Positions 8,211-17,120 are shown, numbered from the stretch's first letter. The stretch: 38,829 bases of DNA from Planctomycetota bacterium (GCA_028821845.1 JAPKEZ010000003.1:1-38829), one strand, 5' to 3'. Notes: a model not told the origin generated them from the sequence alone. Made by a program: numbers and translations.

Positions 8211-9190
8211 AGAGTGATTGGAATTAAAATCGAACGAGTTACTTCGGAAGTGAGCTCGCTTAGCTTGGCGTATAGATTGTGGTTCACTAACGAGCGCCGT
8301 ACCTCATCTTTGAAAAGATGCAATTCAACAACACCTTTGGTGATAACAGATTCAAGGCGCGCGAGATAAATCCAGCTGTCTCCTATTATTGGTCCGCGCA
8401 ACATAATGCTGTCGATGAGTTTTGCGCCAAGGCCGTTAAAAAGCTGTCGACGAAATGTTTCTTCAAACTTCACATCGTTGCGTTTGATGTACCCGATTTT
8501 GCCTTGACGCTTGCTAGTGACGGGGTCTTTGCAATAAGATTTTACAGCGTCTTCCCAGTTGAGTTTTTCAGAGTTAATGCTTTCCGCGACTTTGTCTAAT
8601 ATCATATAACGCGCCATACGTTCGTCTTCACCGAGAGCGGCTCCGGTTTCACTGTTGAATAACGGCAGGCGAATCCATGATAGTTTGATGATGCCTGCGA
8701 ATTCGGGAATTGAACGATGGAAGTGAGTGCGTAACTCTGCTGTCGAGTAAGAGCTTTTCTGCAAAGCAATCAATCGTGCTCGCACTACAATTTCGAGACC
8801 GCCCTGAGCTAATGCCGCTTGTGGATTTATTGTTTGGGAACCACGTTCTGCCGCCCAAGATAAAGCTTCGCTGATTAACGCTTGCTGTGATACTTGAGAG
8901 ATCTCTTTGGCATCCAGAACCAGCTTATTGCTGAACCAGCGTACATGGTTGTAGAACTTTTGCGAATTGATATACAGTTTTAGGTAATCGTAATCGCGCT
9001 GCAATATTTCTTTTAAACTATCGTCGTTTTCGAAAAGATTTTGCAGCACATCCCTGGCCGAATAGTTTTCACCATTTTGCTGCAATACCGTTGTGCCCAT
9101 GACCTTCTCAATTTGCTGGTGCGTGTCACTTGTCTGTTGACCAGACAATGAGGCGCAGCACAGTAAGCCGAAAAACATCTGTTTTAGCAT
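8207..9190 (-). CDS. Secreted SurA/PpiC-like peptidyl-prolyl isomerase-related protein
   Basis: This 327-residue protein has a Sec signal (residues 1-17, LLCCASLSG with probable cleavage after Gly). A mainly helical chaperone-like region (about 30-165) precedes a weak parvulin-like segment (about 170-280: PVTSKRQGKIGYIKR then FEETFRRQLFNGL), and a helix closes the chain, an order like SurA. The parvulin part is degenerate, so catalysis is uncertain and a chaperone role is at least as likely. It is the promoter-proximal gene of the ABC operon. A perfect TATAAT ends 6 nt before the ATG, implying a leaderless transcript. Linkage suggests a folding helper for something exported or assembled by the ABC system. 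Confidence 0.65.
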   Translation of the reverse strand: MLKQMFFGLLCCASLSGQQTSDTHQQIEKVMGTTVLQQNGENYSARDVLQNLFENDDSLKEILQRDYDYLKLYINSQKFYNHVRWFSNKLVLDAKEISQVSQQALISEALSWAAERGSQTINPQAALAQGGLEIVVRARLIALQKSSYSTAELRTHFHRSIPEFAGIIKLSWIRLPLFNSETGAALGEDERMARYMILDKVAESINSEKLNWEDAVKSYCKDPVTSKRQGKIGYIKRNDVKFEETFRRQLFNGLGAKLIDSIMLRGPIIGDSWIYLARLESVITKGVVELHLFKDEVRRSLVNHNLYAKLSELTSEVTRSILIPITL

Positions 9191-9196
9191 GTAAAT

Positions 9197-9202
9197 ATTA
9201 TA
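9197..9202 (-). promoter_or_regulatory. Consensus -10 (TATAAT) of the SurA-like/ABC operon
   Basis: A perfect TATAAT, read on the minus strand, ends 6 nt before the ATG at 9190. The intervening ATTTAC is no Shine-Dalgarno sequence. One of the best leaderless examples here. Confidence 0.65.
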
Positions 9203-9235
9203 CGGTATTTTGCTACATTAGTTACTCGCTAAACC

Positions 9236-10411
9236 ATGACTAAATCATCTCGAATTATCGAAAACGGAACTGAGCATTTCGCTCAATTTAGCAAGCATGC
9301 TCCGCGGGTGTTTTTTGCACCAGGGCGGGCCAATTTGCTTGGCGCGCATATGGATTACAATGGTGGGGTGGTGATGCCGGTCGCCTTATCGAAGGGTACT
9401 TATGTATTTGCTGCTATTCGCAAAGACAACATTCTGCGCATTAGTTCGCAGCAATTTGGCGGTGAGGTAGTTGAGATGGAAATCAGCGACTTGCACCCAC
9501 AGCGCGCTAAGGGCTGGGCTAGCTATATCGAGGGTGCTTTGTGGGCGACACATCAACGTTGGCAGTGCTTGAGTGGCCTCGATGTTCACGTCGACTCAGA
9601 TTTGCCTATTGCGAAAGGCTTAAGCTCGTCGGCAAGCGTTATTTCGGCGGTTGTTAAAGCCGTTGCAAGTTTGTTTGACATCGACGCTGATTGCGACGAA
9701 ATGATCCACTTGTCGCATTTGGCCGAAAACCGCTACGTTGGAGTACGCTGTGGTGTGTTGGACCAAACAGCTATTTTCCTTGGGCAAAAAAATACAATAT
9801 TAATGTTCGATTGTCTTGAACTTACTAGAGTTCATGTGCCGCTAGACAGTCATGCTACACAAATAGCTATTATTGATTCTCAGATATCGCGCGAATTAGC
9901 GTCGTCGGAGTTTAATTTACGGGTTGCTGAATGCACTAGTGCATTGTCGGCAATGCAAAAACATGTTCCGGGGCTGACTTGTTTGCGAGAACTGACAGCC
10001 AATCAGTTTAGCGAGTACAAAGATAAGTTAAGCACAATCGAGCAAAAGCGCACGCGACACGTTATCGACGAAGTACAACGCACGCGCCGTGGGGCTAAAG
10101 CTCTGCGGGCCAATAACATTGCAGGATTTGGTGCTTGCATGACAGCGGCTCATTATTCGTTGCGCGACTTACTGGAAGTCTCAATAAACGAATTGGACGT
10201 TATCGTTAAGGCGGCTACCGATGTAGATGGTTGTTACGGCGCGCGATTAACTGGTGCAGGTTTTGGCGGTTGCGTGGCGGCGCTGGTGCATCCGCAAGCT
10301 AAAGCCGAATTCGAAAAACATGTTTGCGATGCATATAAGCAGCAGACTAATATCCAAACATCAGTGCAGTGGTTTTCGCCATCTGGCGTAGTTTGCGAAA
10401 TAAAAAACTAG
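9236..10411 (+). CDS. GHMP sugar kinase, galactokinase/galacturonokinase type
   Basis: This 391-residue GHMP kinase has sugar motif APGRANLLGAH (Arg31, His38, Asp40), phosphate loop GLSSSAS (129-135), catalytic Asp176 in GVLDQTA and the C-terminal motif TGAGFGGC. Galactokinases normally read GEHTDYN, where the Glu contacts the C6 hydroxyl of galactose. Here that Glu is Ala37, giving GAHMDYNGG. From memory, plant galacturonokinase has the same Ala (GAHIDH) and shares the GILDQ-like and YNLRV-like segments (here GVLDQ and FNLRV). The substrate may therefore be D-galacturonate or another C6-modified sugar rather than galactose. No Leloir-pathway genes are adjacent. It overlaps the convergent lipoprotein gene by 4 bp. 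Confidence 0.85.
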   Translation: MTKSSRIIENGTEHFAQFSKHAPRVFFAPGRANLLGAHMDYNGGVVMPVALSKGTYVFAAIRKDNILRISSQQFGGEVVEMEISDLHPQRAKGWASYIEGALWATHQRWQCLSGLDVHVDSDLPIAKGLSSSASVISAVVKAVASLFDIDADCDEMIHLSHLAENRYVGVRCGVLDQTAIFLGQKNTILMFDCLELTRVHVPLDSHATQIAIIDSQISRELASSEFNLRVAECTSALSAMQKHVPGLTCLRELTANQFSEYKDKLSTIEQKRTRHVIDEVQRTRRGAKALRANNIAGFGACMTAAHYSLRDLLEVSINELDVIVKAATDVDGCYGARLTGAGFGGCVAALVHPQAKAEFEKHVCDAYKQQTNIQTSVQWFSPSGVVCEIKN

Positions 10412-11397
10412 TGATTAACAACAGGCACAATAAACACCTTTAAGTACCGGCGCGAGTTGTCCTCAACTTCTTTGACCCACACTTCATCAGTATTGCTATA
10501 TCCAGACTGTTTAGCAATTTTCAGCAGCATCTCACTACCGAATTCGTCTTCCACACTATCGTAGGTTGCCCATCGTAGCCAAGTCTTGCCGGTGATGGAT
10601 TTAATGTTCTCAATTTGGAACTTGGGCTGTTGCTCAAACACGAAATAGCGTTCAGAGCGGTTAACCCACCACCAACCTTTTGGGAGTTCATCTTTGCTAG
10701 TGAATTCGTCTTCTGCGATGTAAAAAAAATCTTCGTTTACAATGCCAACGCGGTCGGCTAATGATTCGGAATCTGCATGCGCTAAGCGAATCGAGTCGAG
10801 TGGATTGAAGTCGGGTGGCACAAAAGCACTATCTAAAAACAAGGCACCGTCTTGCAGATCACTGAAAGTTTCGATGCGGATGCCGCCCGGTGTAGTCCAG
10901 TACCAAACGGTTGGATATAAGACGCCTTTTTTACCAAGCGCTTTGTAATTACTCAATTGCACGGCATACTCTCCTATAGAAACTTCGTCCGCTAAATTGT
11001 TGTCGTTTAGCGATGTCTTTACGTCGCTCCTGTACTTGCTCGAGGGCATGTTCAATATGTGCCATCGCAGTTTTGTTTCAACGCCAAAGACGTTGGCAGA
11101 CTCTGGATCTTCTTTGAAAGCTGCACCTGGCCTCTTGGCCCAACAGCCATTTTTGGCATCGAAGAGGAAAATATTTTTTCTATCTACAACGCCAACCGAA
11201 AATCTCATACGATCGTCACCGCCGAGCCATAATTCTCCTTGTTGCGAAACATCGCGATCGTCGAAGCGAAAAACAATTTCTCCGGTCATACGAAAGTGCT
11301 TGGAGGGTGAAACCTCTTTTCCGGAACGAATATTGGGCGCTTCTTGTTTTGCGCATGCTGCAGCAAGTAAAAAACAGAGAAGCGCGCGAGCTAACAT
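10408..11397 (-). CDS. Putative lipoprotein, unknown function
   Basis: This 329-residue protein has a lipoprotein-like signal: hydrophobic residues 4-14, then AAAC with Cys15 as the acylation site. The mature part has repeated beta-rich stretches (EIVFRFDDRD, GELWLGGDDRMRFSV, IFLFDAKNGCW), which recall LolA/LppX-like shells. I would not assign that family without a profile search. It starts immediately after the stop of the HEAT-repeat lipoprotein (0 nt gap), so the pair form a leftward operon of two lipoproteins. Its stop overlaps the GHMP kinase end. Confidence 0.7.
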   Translation of the reverse strand: MLARALLCFLLAAACAKQEAPNIRSGKEVSPSKHFRMTGEIVFRFDDRDVSQQGELWLGGDDRMRFSVGVVDRKNIFLFDAKNGCWAKRPGAAFKEDPESANVFGVETKLRWHILNMPSSKYRSDVKTSLNDNNLADEVSIGEYAVQLSNYKALGKKGVLYPTVWYWTTPGGIRIETFSDLQDGALFLDSAFVPPDFNPLDSIRLAHADSESLADRVGIVNEDFFYIAEDEFTSKDELPKGWWWVNRSERYFVFEQQPKFQIENIKSITGKTWLRWATYDSVEDEFGSEMLLKIAKQSGYSNTDEVWVKEVEDNSRRYLKVFIVPVVNH

Positions 11398-12357
11398 TTA
11401 GTCTGAAACCGGCAGCCAGCTTTCTGGGTCTGGCCCAAGGTCGCGGCCATGAATACGGCTTAGCGAGGCGCGCGCAATGGCGGAGGTTAATTTGTCGGGG
11501 TCACTCAGGGCAGAAACAAGAGCGACTGTCGAACTGTTAGCACCAATGCGGCCTAGAGCCCAGGCGGCGGCGATTCTTACGTCAGGTGCAGTATCGGCGG
11601 ATAAGGCATTGGTGATTACACCGAGACAATGGTTAGCCGAGAACAAGCCTAGGGCTAAAATAGACTGGGCGCGAACCGAAGGGCTTGGGTTTTCTACGAG
11701 GCTAAGTAGCAACGAGCTGGCTAATCCGCTATCGTCATTCATGTCTGTTGAGCCAAGTTGGAACAAACAAAAGGCAGCGTTTGAAGATACTTCTGGATTA
11801 TAGCCAAGTCGTGCGACAGCATCGACTATTGGCGCCATTGCAGTATTTTGCGAAGACAGTATGCCAATCCCGAGTAAAGTTTTTGCCACGACGACAGCAT
11901 CATCACTGCCCAAGTTGTTGTGAAGAACGGGCAATACACTCTCGTCTCCACTAAAACCAAGGGCCGCACTCGCAATCCCTTGAAAGCGTGCTTTCCCGCT
12001 GATGGCTTGGTTCTCTATTTCGTCGCGATAGCGAGTTACAAATAAGCCAATTGCATTTGCTGAAATATATACTATTTCTTGATTATCTACAGTGCGTTGA
12101 CGCGCCATGGCCTGCCCCCAAGCAACTATTTGGCGGTCACATTCAGCAATAATTTGGCCGGCAGATAAGGCGCCATTGTTTTCGATCATCTCTCTGCCAG
12201 GGGATTCGCTGTCTTCGGAGTTCACTATAGTCTTATTCGAAGTGTTCTTCAGGGCCTCGAAACTCGGAAGTACAGGTTCGACGGTGGGCTCACTTGAGCA
12301 CGATCCGGTGAATACCGCCGCGCAAGCAACTAAAATTAGGGTGAGGCTGAATCTCAT
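11398..12357 (-). CDS. HEAT-repeat lipoprotein
   Basis: This 319-residue protein has a signal peptide and lipobox (FTGSC, Cys20), so it should be anchored in a membrane facing the periplasm. Residues from about 120 to 310 form consecutive helical repeats with the HEAT/PBS-lyase pattern (SVRAQSILALGLF, DVRIAAAWALGRIGANSS), which suggests a protein-binding scaffold. No catalytic motif is visible. Its ATG (12357) is divergent from the leucine dehydrogenase-type gene. A weak -10 (TATTGT) lies 10 nt upstream of the start. Confidence 0.8.
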   Translation of the reverse strand: MRFSLTLILVACAAVFTGSCSSEPTVEPVLPSFEALKNTSNKTIVNSEDSESPGREMIENNGALSAGQIIAECDRQIVAWGQAMARQRTVDNQEIVYISANAIGLFVTRYRDEIENQAISGKARFQGIASAALGFSGDESVLPVLHNNLGSDDAVVVAKTLLGIGILSSQNTAMAPIVDAVARLGYNPEVSSNAAFCLFQLGSTDMNDDSGLASSLLLSLVENPSPSVRAQSILALGLFSANHCLGVITNALSADTAPDVRIAAAWALGRIGANSSTVALVSALSDPDKLTSAIARASLSRIHGRDLGPDPESWLPVSD

Positions 12358-12409
12358 AGTTTCACGTACAATAACAGACCCGCAAGGTGATAAACATCTT
12401 CCTTATAAA

Positions 12410-13444
12410 TTGGAACTTCTCGAAACAATGGCCCTTGAAGGCCACGAACAAATATTGGCAGTGCAAGACGCGCCGTCAGGGCTCCGGGCATGGATTGCCA
12501 TTCACGCCCTAAGCCCTCAGCCGGCTTTTGGGGGCATTAGAATCCTAAATTACCGCAGCGAGCGCGACGCTTTGTTCGACGCTTTGCGATTGTCGCGTAT
12601 TATGACTTATAAATGCGCGTTGGCTGGGGTGCAGGGTAGCGGCGCCAAAACGGTGGTCATCTCGAATAGTATCAACGATAGACCAGCTGCCATACGCGCC
12701 CTTGGCCGGCATATTGAAGGCTTGGGTGGTGTTTACCGAGCAGGCCCTGATGCCGGTTTTACCCACGATGATCAACAAGTGTTGATGGGAGAGACTCAAT
12801 ACATCGCTCATTTTGGCGTTGATGGCGGCATGCAGTCTTCCGGAGACGCCACTGCCGAGGGCGCTATGCATGGCATTTTGCGTGCTCTAGAATTGCGTAG
12901 CGAATTACAGATAGAAGAAATAACAGTAGCGATTCAGGGATTAGGTTCAGTGGGATTTTCTCTAGCCAAACGTTTTCTTGAATTAGGTGCGCGCGTTGTC
13001 GGCGCCGATGTCGATTCGAGCAAGATTGCCGCCGCCCAGAAACTTGGCGTCACAATTGTGCCGCCGTCTAAAATATTGTCTACTAGTTGTGACGTGTTGG
13101 TGCCGTGTGCGATGGGAGGCACAATTCACGATGTGTCTATTCCGGGCATTCAAGCGAGCATTGTCGCTGGCGTTGCTAACAACACTCTTGGTCACGATTC
13201 ACAGGCAGCTTTGTTAAAGGAAAGTAACATTACGTTTTTACCTGACTTCGCACTAAACGCCGGTGCTTTGATTGAGGGTAGTCACCACTTTCACACTAGC
13301 GAGAATAGTTGCCCTCAAAAAATTGCCGAGATTGGTGAAACGATTGTAAATATTCTTCAGCGCAGCGACGACGATAAACTTTCAACGATAGAGGCGGCCT
13401 TTGCTTTGGCCTCTGAAAAAGTAATCACCACTAAGAGTCATTAA
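12410..13444 (+). CDS. Leucine/phenylalanine/valine dehydrogenase family enzyme
   Basis: This NAD(P)-dependent amino-acid dehydrogenase reversibly deaminates a branched-chain or aromatic amino acid. I chose a TTG start at 12410 (344 residues). From there LELLETMALEGHEQ aligns with the Bacillus leucine dehydrogenase N-terminus, and the catalytic lysines fall at Lys68 (MTYK) and Lys80 (GSGAK), the classic numbering, with Asp114 matching the catalytic Asp. A later ATG at 12428 would still keep all motifs and has a TATAAA -10-like element 18 nt upstream. The longer in-frame ATG at 12107 would run antisense through the lipoprotein gene and is rejected. The Rossmann motif GLGSVG and GVANN are present. 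It overlaps iscX by 14 bp, tail to tail. Confidence 0.88.
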   Translation: MELLETMALEGHEQILAVQDAPSGLRAWIAIHALSPQPAFGGIRILNYRSERDALFDALRLSRIMTYKCALAGVQGSGAKTVVISNSINDRPAAIRALGRHIEGLGGVYRAGPDAGFTHDDQQVLMGETQYIAHFGVDGGMQSSGDATAEGAMHGILRALELRSELQIEEITVAIQGLGSVGFSLAKRFLELGARVVGADVDSSKIAAAQKLGVTIVPPSKILSTSCDVLVPCAMGGTIHDVSIPGIQASIVAGVANNTLGHDSQAALLKESNITFLPDFALNAGALIEGSHHFHTSENSCPQKIAEIGETIVNILQRSDDDKLSTIEAAFALASEKVITTKSH

Positions 13445-13637
13445 ACTCTTCAAGCCAAATCATTTGTATGGCCTCTAGTACTTTTTCGTTGCACTTGTCG
13501 CGCTCGCCGATGAACCCCGGCAGTGACAAGATACGTTCAATTAAGTCAGTGAAGCGAATTTGTAAGGGATTGTAGTCGGGGTCCCCCTCATATAATTCAA
13601 TAGCAATGTCATCGATGTTGTTCCAGTTTAGTTGCAT
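13431..13637 (-). CDS. iscX: IscX, Fe-S assembly regulator
   Basis: This 68-residue acidic protein matches IscX (YfhJ): LNWNNIDDIAIELYE at the N-terminus, RFTDLIERI in the middle and NEKVLEAIQMIWLEE at the C-terminus. IscX binds IscS and iron and tunes cluster assembly. It is the last gene of the isc operon, sharing 1 nt with fdx, as in Gammaproteobacteria. Confidence 0.95.
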   Translation of the reverse strand: MQLNWNNIDDIAIELYEGDPDYNPLQIRFTDLIERILSLPGFIGERDKCNEKVLEAIQMIWLEEFNDS

Positions 13638-13996
13638 TAATGCGCCTCTTTAACTTTGTTGCGGTTCCAGGTAGGGATTTCAATAATTACGTCGCCACTG
13701 CCATTCGCCACTGCTTGGCAAGCAAGGCGGCTAGTGAGCGTGAGCCCCGGTGCGTTGTCGAGCATATCCTCCTCATCTTCTTCCGCTGGTTCGAATCCAC
13801 TTTCGTCGCTGCGCACAATGATATGACAAGTCGAACAAGCATTGACGCCACCACACGCGTGGTCAATATCGATGTGATGTAGATCGGCAAGGTGTAAAAC
13901 GCTGCCATTCTCGCCATCATGAGCCTCGCCCAAGTTATCAGTGTCTACATCAACGGTTTTGTTGTCTGGTAAGAAAGTAATGCGGTAGGTACTCAT
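13637..13996 (-). CDS. fdx: [2Fe-2S] ferredoxin of the Isc system
   Basis: This 119-residue adrenodoxin-type ferredoxin has cluster ligands Cys48, Cys54, Cys57 and Cys93 in the pattern C-x5-C-x2-C...C. The acidic run AEEDEEDMLD typical of Isc ferredoxins lies before the last ligand. It delivers electrons to IscS/IscU during cluster assembly. The ATG overlaps the hscA stop by 4 nt, so translation is probably coupled. Confidence 0.96.
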   Translation of the reverse strand: MSTYRITFLPDNKTVDVDTDNLGEAHDGENGSVLHLADLHHIDIDHACGGVNACSTCHIIVRSDESGFEPAEEDEEDMLDNAPGLTLTSRLACQAVANGSGDVIIEIPTWNRNKVKEAH

Positions 13997-15873
13997 GAAC
14001 TTAGGTCACTCACTTTTTGGTTTTTAACAGCGTTGTTGGCGACGTCGTTCATTAGAGACTCAGCCAAAGCTATGGAAGCCTCTTCAAGCTCGTCGACGCA
14101 ATTTTTTATTTGTTTGGCCTCTGTTGAGCCTTCGATGTTTTCAGCGGCGGCTGTCGCTTCGCGTAACTCTTCCCACGATTCTGGACTCAAATTTTCTTTA
14201 GCGAATTCTTGATGCTTATGCACAGCCCGTAAAACATTTTTACGTTGTGCATGCAAATCAATGATGCGCCGCGTTTCTAAATCTCGCTCGGCATTTTGCC
14301 AAGCATCCGCCAGCATATTTTCGACTTCATTGTCGGTTAAGCCATGTTTCGGTTCGATTGAAATAGAAGCCTCAACACCACTTTTTTCTTCTTTGGCGAA
14401 AACGCTCAGCATACCATTTGCATCGAGTTGGAAGCGTACGCCGATTTGTGGCAGACCCGCAGCCATCGGTGGAATGCCGCGTAGCTCGAATTCTCCTAAA
14501 GTGCGATTGTCTTTTACGAGTTCACGCTCGCCTTGTACAATCGTAAACTTAACAGCCGTTTGGCCGTCGACATAAGTAGTGAAGCCCTCTTTGGCTTGTA
14601 CTGGTATCGCAGAATTGCGATTGATGATTTTAGAAACCGTTCCTTCGGCGGTGCCGATGCCCAACGACAATGGTGTCACGTCGAGTAACAAAGCGTTTTT
14701 CACCTCGCCACCGAGGACGCCGGCTTGAATCGCCGCTCCCCGTGCAACCACTTCATCAGGATTGATGCTGTCATTGGCTGGACGGTTAAAGAGTTGGGCG
14801 ACTGCAGCCTTGACGAATGGCACACGAGTAGAACCACCGACCAAGATAATTTCGTCGATGCTATCAGGAGTTTGCTTGGCATCATGTAACGCGCTGACGC
14901 AGTGATCGAGTGTGCGCTGCACGTACGGGATAATCCAGTTTTGGAAGGTACGCCAATCAATGGTGCGGCGATAAGCGATGCCCGCATCTGCATCGTGATA
15001 AACGAACTCGGCATCTTCGTTAGACGACAATTGCTTTTTTACATCCTCGGAAATCATGCGCAAGGCCGCACGCGCTCGTGGGTCGGCAAGCACTTCAACG
15101 CCAGACTGCTCACGTATCTCAGCGGCGCAATGCACCATGATAGCTCGGTCAAAATCATCGCCCCCGAGATGAGTGTCGCCTGCCGTTGCGATAACTCGGA
15201 AGACATCGTCGTGTAGCTCAAGTACAGAAACGTCGAAGGTCCCACCCCCTAAATCGAAGACAACCACTTTGCAGTTGTCTTGCTTATTTAAACCGTAGGC
15301 AAGCGCTGCAGCTGTAGGTTCGCTGACAATGCGCATTACTTCAAGTCCGGCCAAAGAGGCAGAGCGGCGAGTAGCTTGGCGTTGCGCATCGTCAAAATAC
15401 GCTGGGACTGTGATGACAGCTTTTGTTAAACTTTTGGCATCGAGTTTGAGTTCGGCCGCGGCGCGGTCGCGGCATGCCTGCAGGATATGCGCACTAACTT
15501 CTTGCGGCGTAATGAGGCGTTCTCCTAAATCAATAATTGCCATGTCGCGCTTTTCTGAGTGCACCACCTTGTAAGGTAGAGTTGATATTTCGCGTTCAAG
15601 GTCTTCAACAGAGCGTCCAATTAAACGTTTGGCAGAATAAATGGTATGTAGCGGGTCTAGTAGCATTCGCTCGACGGCAGCTTTCCCGACTACCGGAGCT
15701 CCACCTTGCGGAAAAGAAACAACCGACGGAATGAGGGTATCGCCTTCACCGTCATGCAGTACGCGAGGTTCGCCATGTTGATATACAGCCACTAAGCTGT
15801 GTGTCGTGCCAAGGTCGATTCCGAGAATGAGCTCGCTGGTTTGTGGCTCTTGTCCGAGGATGGGGAGTTCCAT
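13993..15873 (-). CDS. hscA: Hsp70-type chaperone HscA
   Basis: This 626-residue Hsp70 of the Isc pathway has N-terminal ATPase motifs GIDLGTTHSLVAV, VPAYFDDAQRQAT, VVFDLGGGTFDVSVLE and the region around ILVGGSTRVP. The substrate-binding domain starts at about residue 395 (LLLDVTPLSLGIGT) and a helical lid follows. HscA with HscB pulls the cluster off IscU by binding its LPPVK loop, which is present in the IscU encoded here. It starts 2 nt after hscB. The match to HscA length and the isc neighbours exclude DnaK. Confidence 0.97.
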   Translation of the reverse strand: MELPILGQEPQTSELILGIDLGTTHSLVAVYQHGEPRVLHDGEGDTLIPSVVSFPQGGAPVVGKAAVERMLLDPLHTIYSAKRLIGRSVEDLEREISTLPYKVVHSEKRDMAIIDLGERLITPQEVSAHILQACRDRAAAELKLDAKSLTKAVITVPAYFDDAQRQATRRSASLAGLEVMRIVSEPTAAALAYGLNKQDNCKVVVFDLGGGTFDVSVLELHDDVFRVIATAGDTHLGGDDFDRAIMVHCAAEIREQSGVEVLADPRARAALRMISEDVKKQLSSNEDAEFVYHDADAGIAYRRTIDWRTFQNWIIPYVQRTLDHCVSALHDAKQTPDSIDEIILVGGSTRVPFVKAAVAQLFNRPANDSINPDEVVARGAAIQAGVLGGEVKNALLLDVTPLSLGIGTAEGTVSKIINRNSAIPVQAKEGFTTYVDGQTAVKFTIVQGERELVKDNRTLGEFELRGIPPMAAGLPQIGVRFQLDANGMLSVFAKEEKSGVEASISIEPKHGLTDNEVENMLADAWQNAERDLETRRIIDLHAQRKNVLRAVHKHQEFAKENLSPESWEELREATAAAENIEGSTEAKQIKNCVDELEEASIALAESLMNDVANNAVKNQKVSDLSS

Positions 15874-15875
15874 TA

Positions 15876-16388
15876 TTAATAACTAGTTTCGATGGTGCGC
15901 GCTAGGTAGTGCAGTTGGTTCAGCAACTGTTGTAGTTTAGGTAAATCTTGAGAACGATTCTGATCGGATTCCCATGTCGAGAAAAGTTGCGACAACTGCA
16001 TAAGCTCGCGCTGTTCCCTCTGACGTAAGTCAAAAATCAATTTGCTTAACGCCGTAGAGTCGTTACCACCTTTCGCCATGGCGAGTTCTTCTTTAATCTC
16101 AAGCATTTCCATTAAGAATTCCGGATCGGCATTAACCCCACTCGGATCGTAAGGACAAGCGAACACTTCGAGTAAGGCAATCGCTCGCTGCAACGGATTA
16201 CTTAAACAAGCATGCGCCATATTGAACTCGGCCATTTGTTCTTCTGCATGTTCGCGCTCAACCACGGGCGCGCAAGCAAAACGGTCAGGATGCCATTTTA
16301 AACCAGCAGCACGTAAAGCGCTGTCGATGTTGCTGGCCTCTAAGTTAAATGTAACCGGCAAGCCCAGTAATTCAAAAGGGGATGCCAT
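15876..16388 (-). CDS. hscB: Co-chaperone HscB (J protein)
   Basis: This 170-residue J-domain co-chaperone starts MASPFELLGLP and carries the HPD tripeptide at His33-Pro34-Asp35, followed by a helical C-terminal domain (about 85-170) that binds IscU. It stimulates the HscA ATPase during cluster transfer. Length and domain order match E. coli HscB (171 residues). It starts 6 nt after the iscA stop and ends 2 nt before hscA. Confidence 0.95.
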   Translation of the reverse strand: MASPFELLGLPVTFNLEASNIDSALRAAGLKWHPDRFACAPVVEREHAEEQMAEFNMAHACLSNPLQRAIALLEVFACPYDPSGVNADPEFLMEMLEIKEELAMAKGGNDSTALSKLIFDLRQREQRELMQLSQLFSTWESDQNRSQDLPKLQQLLNQLHYLARTIETSY

Positions 16389-16394
16389 CGGCTA

Positions 16395-16742
16395 TTAAAC
16401 AGAGAATGAATCTCCGCAGCCGCAAGTGCCAGTTGCATTGGGATTAATAAATTGAAATCCTTTGCCCTGTAGGCCGGTGGTGTATTCGAGTGTAATGCCG
16501 CTCAGGTACAACAATGACTTCGGATCACAAAACAAACGTACACCCTCAAACTCGAAAATCTCGTCGCCTTCTGCGGGAGACTTGTCGAAATTTAAAGTGT
16601 AAGTGAACCCAGAGCATCCACCTCCTTTAACACCAACGCGCACACCAGCTAATGCAGGCTCAAAATCAGTTTGCTCAATTAGACGCTTGACCTCGGCAAT
16701 CGCCGAAGCTGTCATGACAATTCTAGATGCGGTATCAGTCAT
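16395..16742 (-). CDS. iscA: Iron-sulfur carrier IscA
   Basis: This 115-residue A-type carrier has the three conserved cysteines Cys43, Cys107 and Cys109 (GGCSGF and GTCGCG). It accepts and passes on Fe-S clusters, mainly [4Fe-4S]. The ATG lies 8 nt inside the end of iscU. ErpA is an alternative name for similar proteins, but the operon position supports IscA. Confidence 0.95.
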   Translation of the reverse strand: MTDTASRIVMTASAIAEVKRLIEQTDFEPALAGVRVGVKGGGCSGFTYTLNFDKSPAEGDEIFEFEGVRLFCDPKSLLYLSGITLEYTTGLQGKGFQFINPNATGTCGCGDSFSV

Positions 16743-17118
16743 TGCCTTGTTTGCTTTCGTAGTCAGAGATAGCTTGCTTGATAGCGTCTTCAGCCAAAAC
16801 GGAACAGTGAATCTTTACCGGCGGTAATGCCAGCTCTTCTACGATATCAACGTTGCGAATTGCGGTAGCTTCTTCAACCGTTTTCCCTTTCAGCCACTCA
16901 GTAGCCAAAGACGAAGATGCAATTGCAGAGCCGCAGCCGAATGTCTTGAATTTGGCGTCGGTGATGACGCCTTCTTCGATTTGTACTTGCAGTTTCATTA
17001 CGTCGCCGCATTCTGGTGCGCCAACAACGCCAGTGCCGACGTTACTGCTTTCTTTATCGAGAGACCCAACATTGCGTGGGTTCTCGTAGTGATCGATTAC
17101 TTTATCAGAGTATGCCAT
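16735..17118 (-). CDS. iscU: Fe-S cluster scaffold IscU
   Basis: This 127-residue scaffold on which [2Fe-2S] clusters are built has ligands Cys37, Asp39, Cys62 and Cys105, with the HscA-binding motif LPPVK at 98-102. I chose ATG 17118 because IscU proteins begin MAYSxKVIDHYENPRN; an in-frame start at 17136 would overlap iscS and add six residues without homology. The chosen start sits 2 nt after the iscS stop. Confidence 0.96.
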   Translation of the reverse strand: MAYSDKVIDHYENPRNVGSLDKESSNVGTGVVGAPECGDVMKLQVQIEEGVITDAKFKTFGCGSAIASSSLATEWLKGKTVEEATAIRNVDIVEELALPPVKIHCSVLAEDAIKQAISDYESKQGND

Positions 17119-17120
17119 GA

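Noticed and set aside
12107-12409. N-terminal 101-codon extension of the leucine dehydrogenase frame
   Set aside because: It is antisense to the HEAT lipoprotein gene and has no similarity to the family; the true start is near 12410-12428.
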